From Burkholderia sp. BCC1644 (lineage in GTDB: Bacteria; Pseudomonadota; Gammaproteobacteria; Burkholderiales; Burkholderiaceae), in contig NZ_CADFEI010000004.1 of assembly GCF_902833225.1 (NCBI RefSeq), forward strand, positions 372,001 to 436,000: a stretch of DNA of 64,000 bases, in the 5' to 3' direction. Position 1 is the stretch's first letter. The number at the start of each line of letters is the position of its first letter. The notes under the pieces are model-generated. The model was not told the origin of the DNA. It saw nothing but the letters and a program-made list of their open reading frames with translations, and made no database searches. Below are positions 7,188 through 14,944 of this stretch, in pieces. Position numbers and translations under genes: made by a program.

Positions 7188-9506
7188 ATGAAGCCGGCCG
7201 TGTCGCTGCTCGTCCTGTCGGCCGCCATGGTTGGCGCCTTCCACGCGGCCGCGCTGTCGGCCGCGCCGATGCCGGCGGTGCCGGCCGCCGCGTCGGCCGC
7301 CGGGCTCGCCGAAGCGTCGGCACCGGCGCTCGCGGCTGCGCCGGGCGCGGCCGGCGCATCGTCTGCCGGCCTGCCGGCGACGACCGTGCATCTGCCGTTC
7401 GCGTCGCTCGGCGCGTTCGATCCGCTGCGCCTGCGCGGCGCCGACGACGCGCGCACGATCAATGCGGGCGTGCGGCTCGACCGCGTGGTGACGGGCGCGC
7501 GGTTGCGCCTGACCTACGCGTATTCGCCGTCGCTGGTGTTCCCGATGTCGCACCTGAAGGTGTCGGTGAACGGCGAGGTGATCGCGACCGTCCCGTTCGA
7601 CGCCGCGCGCGCGGGCCGCACGGTCACGCAGGACATCCCGATCGATCCGCGTTACTTCTCCGATTTCAACCAGATCGGCCTGCGCCTGATCGCGCACTAC
7701 ACGCTCGACCATTGCGAGGATCCGTCGAACTCGGCGCTGTGGGCCGACGTGAGCCCGACGAGCGAGCTGATCCTCGACGAATCGCCGGTCCGCCTGCCGA
7801 ACGACCTCGCGCTGCTGCCTGCGCCGTTCTTCGACCGGCGCGACAACGGTCGCGTGCGGCTGCCGTTCGTGCTGCCGGCCACGCCCGATTCGGCGACGCT
7901 GCGCAGCGCGGGCGTGCTCGCGTCGTGGTTCGGTGCGCTGGCCGACTACCGGCATGCGCGCTTCCCGGTGTCGTCCGGGCTGCCTGCCGACGATCAGGCC
8001 GTGGTGGTCGGGACGGCCGCGACGCTGCCGGCCGGCCTCGCGCTGCCGTCGGTCAACGGCCCGCTGCTCGCGGTTGCCGACAACCCGGCCGCGCCGGGAC
8101 GCAAGGTGCTGGTCGTCACGGGCCGCACGGCGGCCGAGGTCGACGATGCGGTCGCGACGCTCGTGCTCGGCCGCGCGGCGCTGTCGGGGCCGGCGGCCAC
8201 GGTCGCGCACGTCGATCTCGGCGCGCCGCGCAAGCCTTACGACGCGCCGCGCTGGCTGCCGGTGAACCGGCCGATCACGTTCCGCGAGCTCGTCGGCGAT
8301 CCGCGCCAGCTGGAAGCGCGCGGCACGACGCCCGACGCGATCCGCCTGAACCTGCGCGTGCCGGCCGATCTCCATTCGTGGAACGGCGCGGGCGTGCCGA
8401 TCACGCTGCGCTATCGCTATACGGCGCCGACCGTGCAGGACAATTCGACGCTCGCCGTCGAGATCAACGACCAGCTCGTGAAGTCGTACCGGCTCGGGCC
8501 GGCCCACGCCGAGGACGCGCGCGGCCGCATGCAGCTGCCGCTGCTGTCGGTACCGGAAGGGCGTGTGACGAGCGATGTCGACATCCCGGCGTTCCGCGTC
8601 GGCAGCGGCAACCAGCTGCAGTTCCGCTTCACGCTCGATTCGCAGAAGACGGGGCTCTGTTCGAGCACGGCGAGCGAGCCGCAGCGCGCGGCGATCGATC
8701 CCGATTCGACGATCGACTTCTCGCACTTCGTCCACTACGCGCAATTGCCGAACCTCGCGTTCTTCGCGAACAGCGGCTTCCCGTTCACGCGCTTCGCCGA
8801 TTTGTCGCAGACGGCCGTCGTGATGCCCGACCGGCCGTCGCCGCAGGAGCTCGAGGCTTACCTGACGATGCTTGGCCACATGGGCGAATGGACCGGCTTT
8901 CCGGCGCTGCGCGTGCAGGTCGCGCGACCGGGCGACGTGGCCGCGTTGGCGGGCAGCAAGGATCTGCTCGTGATCGACGGCTCGCCCGCGTCGCCGCTGC
9001 TCGCGCACTGGCGCTCGGCGCTGCCGCTCGCGTTCGGCGAGCCGGGCGGCGCGGGCGGCGACGGCGCCACGCGCGTCGCGTTCACGGTGAAGGAACGCTG
9101 GCGCAACGGCGTCGGTCTCGCCGACGGCGGCGCGCATATCGAACAGACGGGCCCGCTCGCGGCGCTCGCCGGATTCGAACTGCCGGGCAGCCACGGGCGC
9201 AGCGTCGTCGCGCTGACGGCGACCGATCAGCCGCGCCTCGGCGATCTGCTCAACGTGTTCGAGAACCCGGGCCTCGTGTCGCAACTGCAGGGCGACCTCG
9301 CCGTGGTGCGGCCGGGGCAGGTCGACAGCCTGCGTGTCGGCGAGCCCTACGTGGTCGGTTTCGTGCCGTGGTATGCACGCGTGTGGACGCATGCGGCACG
9401 CCATCCGGTCGCGCTCGGCGCGGTCGGCGTCGTCGCGGGGCTGCTGCTCGCGCTCGGCGTGTTCAGCGTGCTGCAGAGAATCGCCGCGCGTCGACGGGGG
9501 ATGTAA
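7188..9506 (+). CDS. bcsB: Cellulose synthase regulatory/periplasmic subunit BcsB
   Basis: A 772-residue BcsB, the periplasmic partner that guides the glucan from BcsA through the periplasm and anchors the complex. It has a signal peptide (residues 1-25), then an Ala-rich linker, two alternating carbohydrate-binding/flavodoxin-like repeats, and a C-terminal membrane anchor (about 740-760) followed by RRRGM. The motif DHCEDP, typical of the family, is near residue 180. Length matches E. coli BcsB (about 780). It is the first gene of the operon and ends 3 bp before bcsZ. In E. coli bcsB follows bcsA; here bcsA lies seven genes downstream. Confidence 0.95.
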   Translation: MKPAVSLLVLSAAMVGAFHAAALSAAPMPAVPAAASAAGLAEASAPALAAAPGAAGASSAGLPATTVHLPFASLGAFDPLRLRGADDARTINAGVRLDRVVTGARLRLTYAYSPSLVFPMSHLKVSVNGEVIATVPFDAARAGRTVTQDIPIDPRYFSDFNQIGLRLIAHYTLDHCEDPSNSALWADVSPTSELILDESPVRLPNDLALLPAPFFDRRDNGRVRLPFVLPATPDSATLRSAGVLASWFGALADYRHARFPVSSGLPADDQAVVVGTAATLPAGLALPSVNGPLLAVADNPAAPGRKVLVVTGRTAAEVDDAVATLVLGRAALSGPAATVAHVDLGAPRKPYDAPRWLPVNRPITFRELVGDPRQLEARGTTPDAIRLNLRVPADLHSWNGAGVPITLRYRYTAPTVQDNSTLAVEINDQLVKSYRLGPAHAEDARGRMQLPLLSVPEGRVTSDVDIPAFRVGSGNQLQFRFTLDSQKTGLCSSTASEPQRAAIDPDSTIDFSHFVHYAQLPNLAFFANSGFPFTRFADLSQTAVVMPDRPSPQELEAYLTMLGHMGEWTGFPALRVQVARPGDVAALAGSKDLLVIDGSPASPLLAHWRSALPLAFGEPGGAGGDGATRVAFTVKERWRNGVGLADGGAHIEQTGPLAALAGFELPGSHGRSVVALTATDQPRLGDLLNVFENPGLVSQLQGDLAVVRPGQVDSLRVGEPYVVGFVPWYARVWTHAARHPVALGAVGVVAGLLLALGVFSVLQRIAARRRGM

Positions 9507-9509
9507 CGG

Positions 9510-10730
9510 ATGGCGCGGGTTATGACGAAGCGACGGGCAGCGCGGCCGGCGCGGCGTGTCGGCGCGACACTCGCGCTGGCGCTTGCGGTGACGTGCGCGG
9601 CGGCCGGACTGGCCACGCGCGCGCAGGCCGCGGGCGCTACCGCGCCCGATGCGGCATGCAGCGCGGCGTGGCCGCGCTGGGACGCGTTCAAGCGCGATTT
9701 CATTTCGGCCGACGGCCGCGTGATCGACGTCGGCTCGGCCGATTCGCGTACGGTCTCGGAGGGGCAGGCGTATGGACTTTTCTTCGCGCTGGTCGCGAAC
9801 GACCGGCGCATGTTCGACACGATCCTCGCATGGACCGAGAACAACCTCGCGCAGGGCGACCTGAGCGCGCATCTGCCCGCGTGGCTGTGGGGCCGGGCGC
9901 CCGACGGCGCGTGGCGCGTGCTCGACGCCAACGCCGCATCGGACGCCGATCTGTGGATCGCGTATGCGCTCGTCGAGGCCGGGCGGCTGTGGCGCGAGCG
10001 CAGCTATACGGCACGCGGCGCGCTGCTCGCGAAGCGCGTGCTCGACGACGAGACGGCGAGCGTGCCGGGCCTCGGCCTCACGCTGCTGCCGGGGCCGACC
10101 GGGTTCAAGCTCGCCAATGGCCAGTTCCGCGTGAATCCGAGCTATTCGCCGCCGCAGGTGATCCGCGCGCTCGGCGCGCGCCTGCCCGACGACCGGCGCT
10201 GGGCCGCGCTGGTTTCCAGCACCGGGCGCGTGCTGCTCGACACCGCGCCGAAAGGCTTTTCGCCGGACTGGGCGCTGTATCGCGCGGGCACGGGCTTTGG
10301 CCCCGACCCGGAGACGCACGCGGAGAGCGCGTACAACGCGATCCGCGTGTATTTGTGGGCCGGCATGCTCGACCGTGCCGATCCGCTCGCCGCACCGCTG
10401 CTCGCGCGCTTCGCGCCGTTCGCCGACTACATTGCCGCGCATGGCGCGCCGCCGGAGAAGGTCGATACGACGACGGGCGTCGCGGGGGCGAACGACGGCA
10501 ACGGCGGGTTTTCGGCGGCGGCCGTGCCGTTCCTCGACGCGCGCGGCCAGCGTGCGCTCGCGGATGCGCAGGCGGCCCGCGTCGATACGCTCGCGCGCCA
10601 GTCGCCGCCCGGCTATTACACGAGCGTGCTGACGCTGTTCGGCCTCGGCTGGCGCGACGGGCGCTACACGTTCGGCGCGGACGGCACGCTCGACACGCGC
10701 TGGGGAGGCCGCTCGTGCGCCGCTCGCTGA
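9510..10730 (+). CDS. bcsZ: Periplasmic endo-1,4-beta-glucanase BcsZ (GH8)
   Basis: A 406-residue secreted glycoside hydrolase family 8 enzyme that trims nascent cellulose in the periplasm. A twin-arginine-rich start is followed by a hydrophobic signal core (20-33) and cleavage near residue 40 (AQA). The proton donor is Glu84 in SEGQAYG, and the conserved DANAASDADLW block lies at 139-149. Length is slightly above E. coli BcsZ (368), mainly from the longer leader. A second in-frame ATG lies four codons inside. The gene overlaps the bcsC start by 16 bp. Confidence 0.95.
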   Translation: MARVMTKRRAARPARRVGATLALALAVTCAAAGLATRAQAAGATAPDAACSAAWPRWDAFKRDFISADGRVIDVGSADSRTVSEGQAYGLFFALVANDRRMFDTILAWTENNLAQGDLSAHLPAWLWGRAPDGAWRVLDANAASDADLWIAYALVEAGRLWRERSYTARGALLAKRVLDDETASVPGLGLTLLPGPTGFKLANGQFRVNPSYSPPQVIRALGARLPDDRRWAALVSSTGRVLLDTAPKGFSPDWALYRAGTGFGPDPETHAESAYNAIRVYLWAGMLDRADPLAAPLLARFAPFADYIAAHGAPPEKVDTTTGVAGANDGNGGFSAAAVPFLDARGQRALADAQAARVDTLARQSPPGYYTSVLTLFGLGWRDGRYTFGADGTLDTRWGGRSCAAR

Positions 10731-13700
10731 AACGCGCCGCGCCGCACGTCGCGGGATTCGCGTGGCTCGCGTCGTCGGTATGCGCGGCGGCGCCCGGCGC
10801 CGCATCCGGCACGGCGATGGCGAGCCCCGTCACGCCGGCGACTTCTGCTTCCGCCGATGCCCGGCGCCAGCTCGACACCGCGCGGATGTGGGGCGTCAAG
10901 CATCGCGACGATCTCGCGCGCGATGCCGTGCGCAAGGGGCTGCTGATTGCACCGGGCGATCCCGAACTGCTGGCGGAACAGGTCCGCGTGCTGCTGCGGC
11001 TGGGCGATGCGAAAGGCGCGCAGGCGTCGCTCGCGCGTTTGCAGGTGCAGTCGCCGAATGCGCCCGCCACGCGGCGGGTGGCCGACGAGTACCGCGTCGC
11101 AACGAGCGGGCGCGGCGAGATGGCGCAGATCCGCTTGCTCGCGCGCAGCGGCCGGTCCGACGAGGCGGCACGGCGGATCGTCGCGCTGTTTCCGAACGGC
11201 GCGCCGTCGGGCGCGCTCGGCGCCGAGTATTACGAGATCCGCGCGAATGCGCCGGGCGGGCGCGAGTCGGCGATCGCCGCGCTGCGCCGCGCGATCGCGG
11301 CCGATCCGCAGGACACCAGCGCGGCCATGGCGCTGGCGCGGTTGCTGAACCAGCATGCCGATACGCGCCCGGAGGCCAACCGGATCGCCTGGTCGCTCGC
11401 GAAGCGGGACGACGCCGACCATACCGAGGCGATGTCGCTGTGGCGGCGCGTGCTGCAATCGACCGGCAACGATCCCGCGTATCTCGATGCGCTGCAGGCG
11501 TATCTCGCGCTCGTGCCGGACGACACCGAATTCAGCGGCCGCGTGGCCGAACTGGACAGTCAGCGCGATGCGCAGCGCCGGCTCGAACGCAATCCCGACT
11601 ACATCGCGCAGCAGCGCGGCCTGCAGGCGCTCGCGCGCGGCGACCTGGCCGCCGCCGATCCGTTGCTTGCCCGCGCCGCGAGTGCGCGGGCCGACGACGC
11701 CGACGCGGTCGGCGGGCTCGGCCTGTTGCGCCTGCGCGAAGGGCGGCACGACGAAGCGCGCGCGCTGTTCGCGCGGGCGGCAACGCTCGCGACTGACCAG
11801 CGCGGCAAGTGGCAGAGCCTGGCGCGCACCGCGCAATTCTGGGGGCTGCTCGCGCAAGGCAGAACGGCGGCTGCCGCGGGTCGGCCGCAGGATGCCGAGC
11901 GCGCGGCGCGGGCGGCGCTTGCCATGCAGCCGAACAGCCCGGACGCGAAGCTGCAGCTTGCCGATGCGCTGCTCGCGCAGCGCGACTGGGCGCGCGCGGA
12001 GCCGTTGCTGCGCGAGTTGCTGGCCGCGCGTTCGCCGAGCCCGTCGGCCGTGCGTGGCGCGGCGACGCTGTATGAAAACACCGGCCGCGCGGACCGGATC
12101 GGTCCGCTGCTCGACGCGCTGCAAGGGCGCGTGACGGGCCGCGACGATCGCCGCACACTCGACGGCCTGCGCGCCGACCTGCTCGCGAGCCAGGCGCGCG
12201 CGCTTGCGGACAAGGGCGAACGCGGGCCCGCCGCGCAGCGCTACGAGGCGGCCGTGCGCGCGGCGCCCGACGCGCCGTGGACGCGCTTCGCGCTCGCGCG
12301 CCTCTATCGCGACATGGGGCTGCCGCAGCTCGGCCGCACGGTGATGGACGACGGGCTCGCGCAAAGCGATACGCCCGAGATGCGTTACGCGACTGCGCTG
12401 TACCGCAATTCGCTCGACGATATCGCGGGCGCGCAGGCTGCGCTGGCACCCGTCGACGACGCGCACCGTTCGGACGGGATGCGCGCGCTGGCGCGCAAGC
12501 TCGACGCCGAAGGCACGCTGGCCGACGCGCGCGGCGCGCTCGGGCGCGGCGACCGCGCGGCGTTCGCGGCGTCGCTCGCGCATGCCCAGGCGAGCGCGCC
12601 GGACGATCCCGACCTGCTCGCCGCGATCGGCGCGCAGTGGATCGATGCGGGCGAACCCGAGCGCGGCCTCGCACCGCTGCACGACTGGATCGTCGCGCAT
12701 CCGCGCGAAGCCGATGCCGACGTGCGGCTGCGCTATGGCGACCTGCTCGGCAGCGCGGGGCGCGACGACGCGCTCGCCGCGTGGCTCGACACGTTGCGCC
12801 GCGAACCGTCGCTGACACCCGCACAGACGGCGCGGCTCAACGACCAGTCGCTGCGGCTCGTGTTGCGGCAGACGGACGATGCGATCGCGCAGCAGGACTA
12901 TGCACGGGCGCGCCAACTGCTCGATCGCGCGAGCCCGGCCGGCCGCGCGGACAAGCGCTACGCGCTCGAACTGGCCGATCTCGAACGCGCGCAGGGCCAT
13001 TACGGTGCGGCGCGCGACGCGCTCGCGCCGCTCGTCGCACGTACACCGGACGATGCCGATACGCAGCTCGCGCTCGCGCGCATCGACGAGGACAGCGGCA
13101 ACCGCGCGGCGGCGCTCGCACGTGTGCAGGCCGTGCTCGCGCGCACGCCGGACGACGACGTCGACACGCAACTGTCGGCCGTGCGCCGCCTGAACGCGCT
13201 GCGCCGCTCCGACGAGGCCGCACAGCTGACCGGACGGCTGCATGCCGCGTATCCGGAGCGCGCCGACGTGACGGTCGCGGCCGGGCGCGTGGCCGAGGCG
13301 CAGGGCCGCTATGACGACGCAGCGTCGCTGTACCGGCTGTCGCGGTCGCAGGAGCGCACGGCGGGCGTGAGCCCGGGCCGCGACGGCCTGACGCCCGCGC
13401 AGGCCGCGTTCGCGGATCTCGAACAGCGGCGTGACCCCGAGATCGAGACCGGCTGGATGCCCTCGTACAAGTCGGGCGACGAAGGCATTTCGTCGTATCG
13501 CGCGCAGCAGGTGCCGATCTACGTGCAGATGCCGATCCGCTACGACGGGCATGTGTTCGCGCAGATCGACACCGTCCATCTGGATCCGGGCACGCTCGAC
13601 ACGAGCGACCCGAACGCCTATTCGCTGCAGACGTTCGGGACCTACGCGGCGCTCAGGGCCCAGAACGGGCTGCCCCCTCCGTTCCAGTCGAATCAGCCGG

Positions 13701-14623
13701 CCGCCGCACTGATCGCGAACCCGCCGGGCTCGCTGCACCAGTCGACGACGGGCGTCGCGCTCGGCGCCGGCTATCGCACGGACGCATGGCGCTTCGATCT
13801 CGGCACGTCGCCGCTCGGCTTCCCCGTGCATTACCTGGTCGGCGGCGTACGCTACCGCTTCGACGCGGGCCCGGCGAGCTTCACGGTGAATGCGTCGCGG
13901 CGGCCGGAAACGAGCAGCGTACTGTCGTACGCGGGGATGCGCGACCCGTGGACGGGCGCGGTCTGGGGCGGCGTGCGCCGCGACGGCGTGAACCTGCGCG
14001 CGTCGGTCGACGTCGGCCGCACGAACCTGTTCGCGGAACTCGGCGCGGGCGTGCTGTCCGGCCGCAATGTCGAACGCAACGCGGAAGTCACGCTGCGCAC
14101 CGGCTTCACGGTGCCCGTGTACGAACGCGCGACGATGAAGGTCAGCACCGGTCTCGTCGGCAGTGCATGGCACTACGCGCAGAACCTGCGCTACTACACG
14201 TACGGGCAGGGCGGGTACTACAGCCCGCAGCGCTACCTGTCGCTCGGCGTGCCGATCGAGTGGGCGGGGCGGCGCGACGCGCTGTCGTGGGACCTGACCT
14301 TCACGGGCGGGATCTCGAACAGCTACGAGAAGGATTCGCTGTACTACCCGACGTTCTCGGGCCAGCGGGCCGAGCAGGTCGCGGCCGGATTCGTGTACGC
14401 GGGCAGCTCGACGCGCGGCGTGTCGTTCTCGTACGGCTTCAACGGCATCGTCGAGTACCGCATGAATCCGCACCTGAGCGTCGGCGCGCAACTGCATATC
14501 GACCGGTCGCACGACTATGCGCCGAGTTCGGCGCTTGTGTACCTGCGCTATGCGTTCGATGCACGCGCGCAGCGCAGCTGGCTCGTCACGCCGACGCCGG
14601 TACGGCTTTATTCGGATTACTAG
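10715..14623 (+). CDS. bcsC: Cellulose export outer-membrane protein BcsC
   Basis: A 1302-residue BcsC: signal peptide (residues 1-26), a long periplasmic tetratricopeptide-repeat region (about 35-890) and a C-terminal 16-strand barrel domain beginning near DPEIETGW (about residue 907). The TPR part scaffolds the synthase and peptidoglycan, and the barrel exports the glucan. The start is a GTG inside bcsZ, 6 bases after a strong GGGGAGG, giving a proper signal sequence; the same frame stays open far upstream through bcsB and bcsZ, but that is not coding. Length is close to the usual 1150-1300. The stop codon TAG is itself part of the left inverted repeat of the palindromic element that follows. 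Confidence 0.95.
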   Translation: MRRSLKRAAPHVAGFAWLASSVCAAAPGAASGTAMASPVTPATSASADARRQLDTARMWGVKHRDDLARDAVRKGLLIAPGDPELLAEQVRVLLRLGDAKGAQASLARLQVQSPNAPATRRVADEYRVATSGRGEMAQIRLLARSGRSDEAARRIVALFPNGAPSGALGAEYYEIRANAPGGRESAIAALRRAIAADPQDTSAAMALARLLNQHADTRPEANRIAWSLAKRDDADHTEAMSLWRRVLQSTGNDPAYLDALQAYLALVPDDTEFSGRVAELDSQRDAQRRLERNPDYIAQQRGLQALARGDLAAADPLLARAASARADDADAVGGLGLLRLREGRHDEARALFARAATLATDQRGKWQSLARTAQFWGLLAQGRTAAAAGRPQDAERAARAALAMQPNSPDAKLQLADALLAQRDWARAEPLLRELLAARSPSPSAVRGAATLYENTGRADRIGPLLDALQGRVTGRDDRRTLDGLRADLLASQARALADKGERGPAAQRYEAAVRAAPDAPWTRFALARLYRDMGLPQLGRTVMDDGLAQSDTPEMRYATALYRNSLDDIAGAQAALAPVDDAHRSDGMRALARKLDAEGTLADARGALGRGDRAAFAASLAHAQASAPDDPDLLAAIGAQWIDAGEPERGLAPLHDWIVAHPREADADVRLRYGDLLGSAGRDDALAAWLDTLRREPSLTPAQTARLNDQSLRLVLRQTDDAIAQQDYARARQLLDRASPAGRADKRYALELADLERAQGHYGAARDALAPLVARTPDDADTQLALARIDEDSGNRAAALARVQAVLARTPDDDVDTQLSAVRRLNALRRSDEAAQLTGRLHAAYPERADVTVAAGRVAEAQGRYDDAASLYRLSRSQERTAGVSPGRDGLTPAQAAFADLEQRRDPEIETGWMPSYKSGDEGISSYRAQQVPIYVQMPIRYDGHVFAQIDTVHLDPGTLDTSDPNAYSLQTFGTYAALRAQNGLPPPFQSNQPAAALIANPPGSLHQSTTGVALGAGYRTDAWRFDLGTSPLGFPVHYLVGGVRYRFDAGPASFTVNASRRPETSSVLSYAGMRDPWTGAVWGGVRRDGVNLRASVDVGRTNLFAELGAGVLSGRNVERNAEVTLRTGFTVPVYERATMKVSTGLVGSAWHYAQNLRYYTYGQGGYYSPQRYLSLGVPIEWAGRRDALSWDLTFTGGISNSYEKDSLYYPTFSGQRAEQVAAGFVYAGSSTRGVSFSYGFNGIVEYRMNPHLSVGAQLHIDRSHDYAPSSALVYLRYAFDARAQRSWLVTPTPVRLYSDY

Positions 14624-14651
14624 GGTCTGCTTGCATATGGAACGGACATGC

Positions 14652-14779
14652 GAATGCCCGAAATCGCTCGCCCCCCAAGGGGACTTCCTTCGGGGCGTAG
14701 GGCAAGAAGTGAGGAGCGCCGTTTGGCCGAGCCAAACAAGCGACGAGCGACGCCGCCATACGGGCGATTTCGGGCATTC
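14652..14779. repeat. Inner palindromic arm 1 of the 316-bp element
   Basis: The 16-bp arms GAATGCCCGAAATCGC (14652-14667) and their exact reverse complement (14764-14779) enclose 96 bases. Nested inside are CGCCCC/GGGGCG (14669-14674 with 14692-14697) and GTTTGGC-CGA-GCCAAAC (14721-14737). Confidence 0.8.
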
Positions 14780-14805
14780 CCCTGGAATGGATTTTTTAAT
14801 TTGGG

Positions 14806-14903
14806 GTTGCCACGAGAACGGCCGCTCGCCGCGTTGCACTCCTTGCGAATACTTCAGTATTCGCGGCGGCGCGCGCCTCGCGAGCGGCCGTTCTCGTGGC
14901 AAC
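14806..14903. repeat. Inner palindromic arm 2 of the 316-bp element
   Basis: Perfect 24-bp inverted repeats at 14806-14829 and 14880-14903 (outer end GTTGCCACGAGAACG) enclose a smaller hairpin GCGAATAC-TTCA-GTATTCGC at 14845-14864. Twenty-six AT-rich bases (14780-14805) separate this arm from arm 1. Confidence 0.8.
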
Positions 14904-14944
14904 GCATGTGCGTTCCATATGCAAGCAGACCCTAGGGGAACGTC

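Larger units (their letters stand above)
14620..14935. mobile_element. 316-bp nested palindromic (MITE-like) element between bcsC and bcsE
   Basis: The ends are 33-bp inverted repeats (14620-14652 and 14903-14935, one mismatch) starting CTAGGGTCTGCTTGC. Inside sit two further palindromic arms that abut the outer repeats, so one strand can fold as a three-way junction. CTAG occurs at both ends and, being palindromic, may be a 4-bp target duplication. Removing the element plus one CTAG restores TACTAGGGGAACGTC-GTG, i.e. the bcsC stop followed directly by the bcsE ribosome-binding site and start. No transposase is encoded. Short frames in all directions cross it but look non-coding. It most resembles a non-autonomous transposed repeat; copies elsewhere in the genome cannot be judged from this window. 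Confidence 0.75.

Noticed and set aside
7110..10805. Long minus-strand frame opposite bcsB and bcsZ
   Set aside because: Same low-complexity Arg-rich pattern; no motifs.
14586..14777. Short minus-strand frame in the palindromic element beginning MPEIARMAAS
   Set aside because: Entire sequence is explained by inverted-repeat DNA and the bcsC end; no domain or ribosome-binding site. I treat it as part of the repeat.
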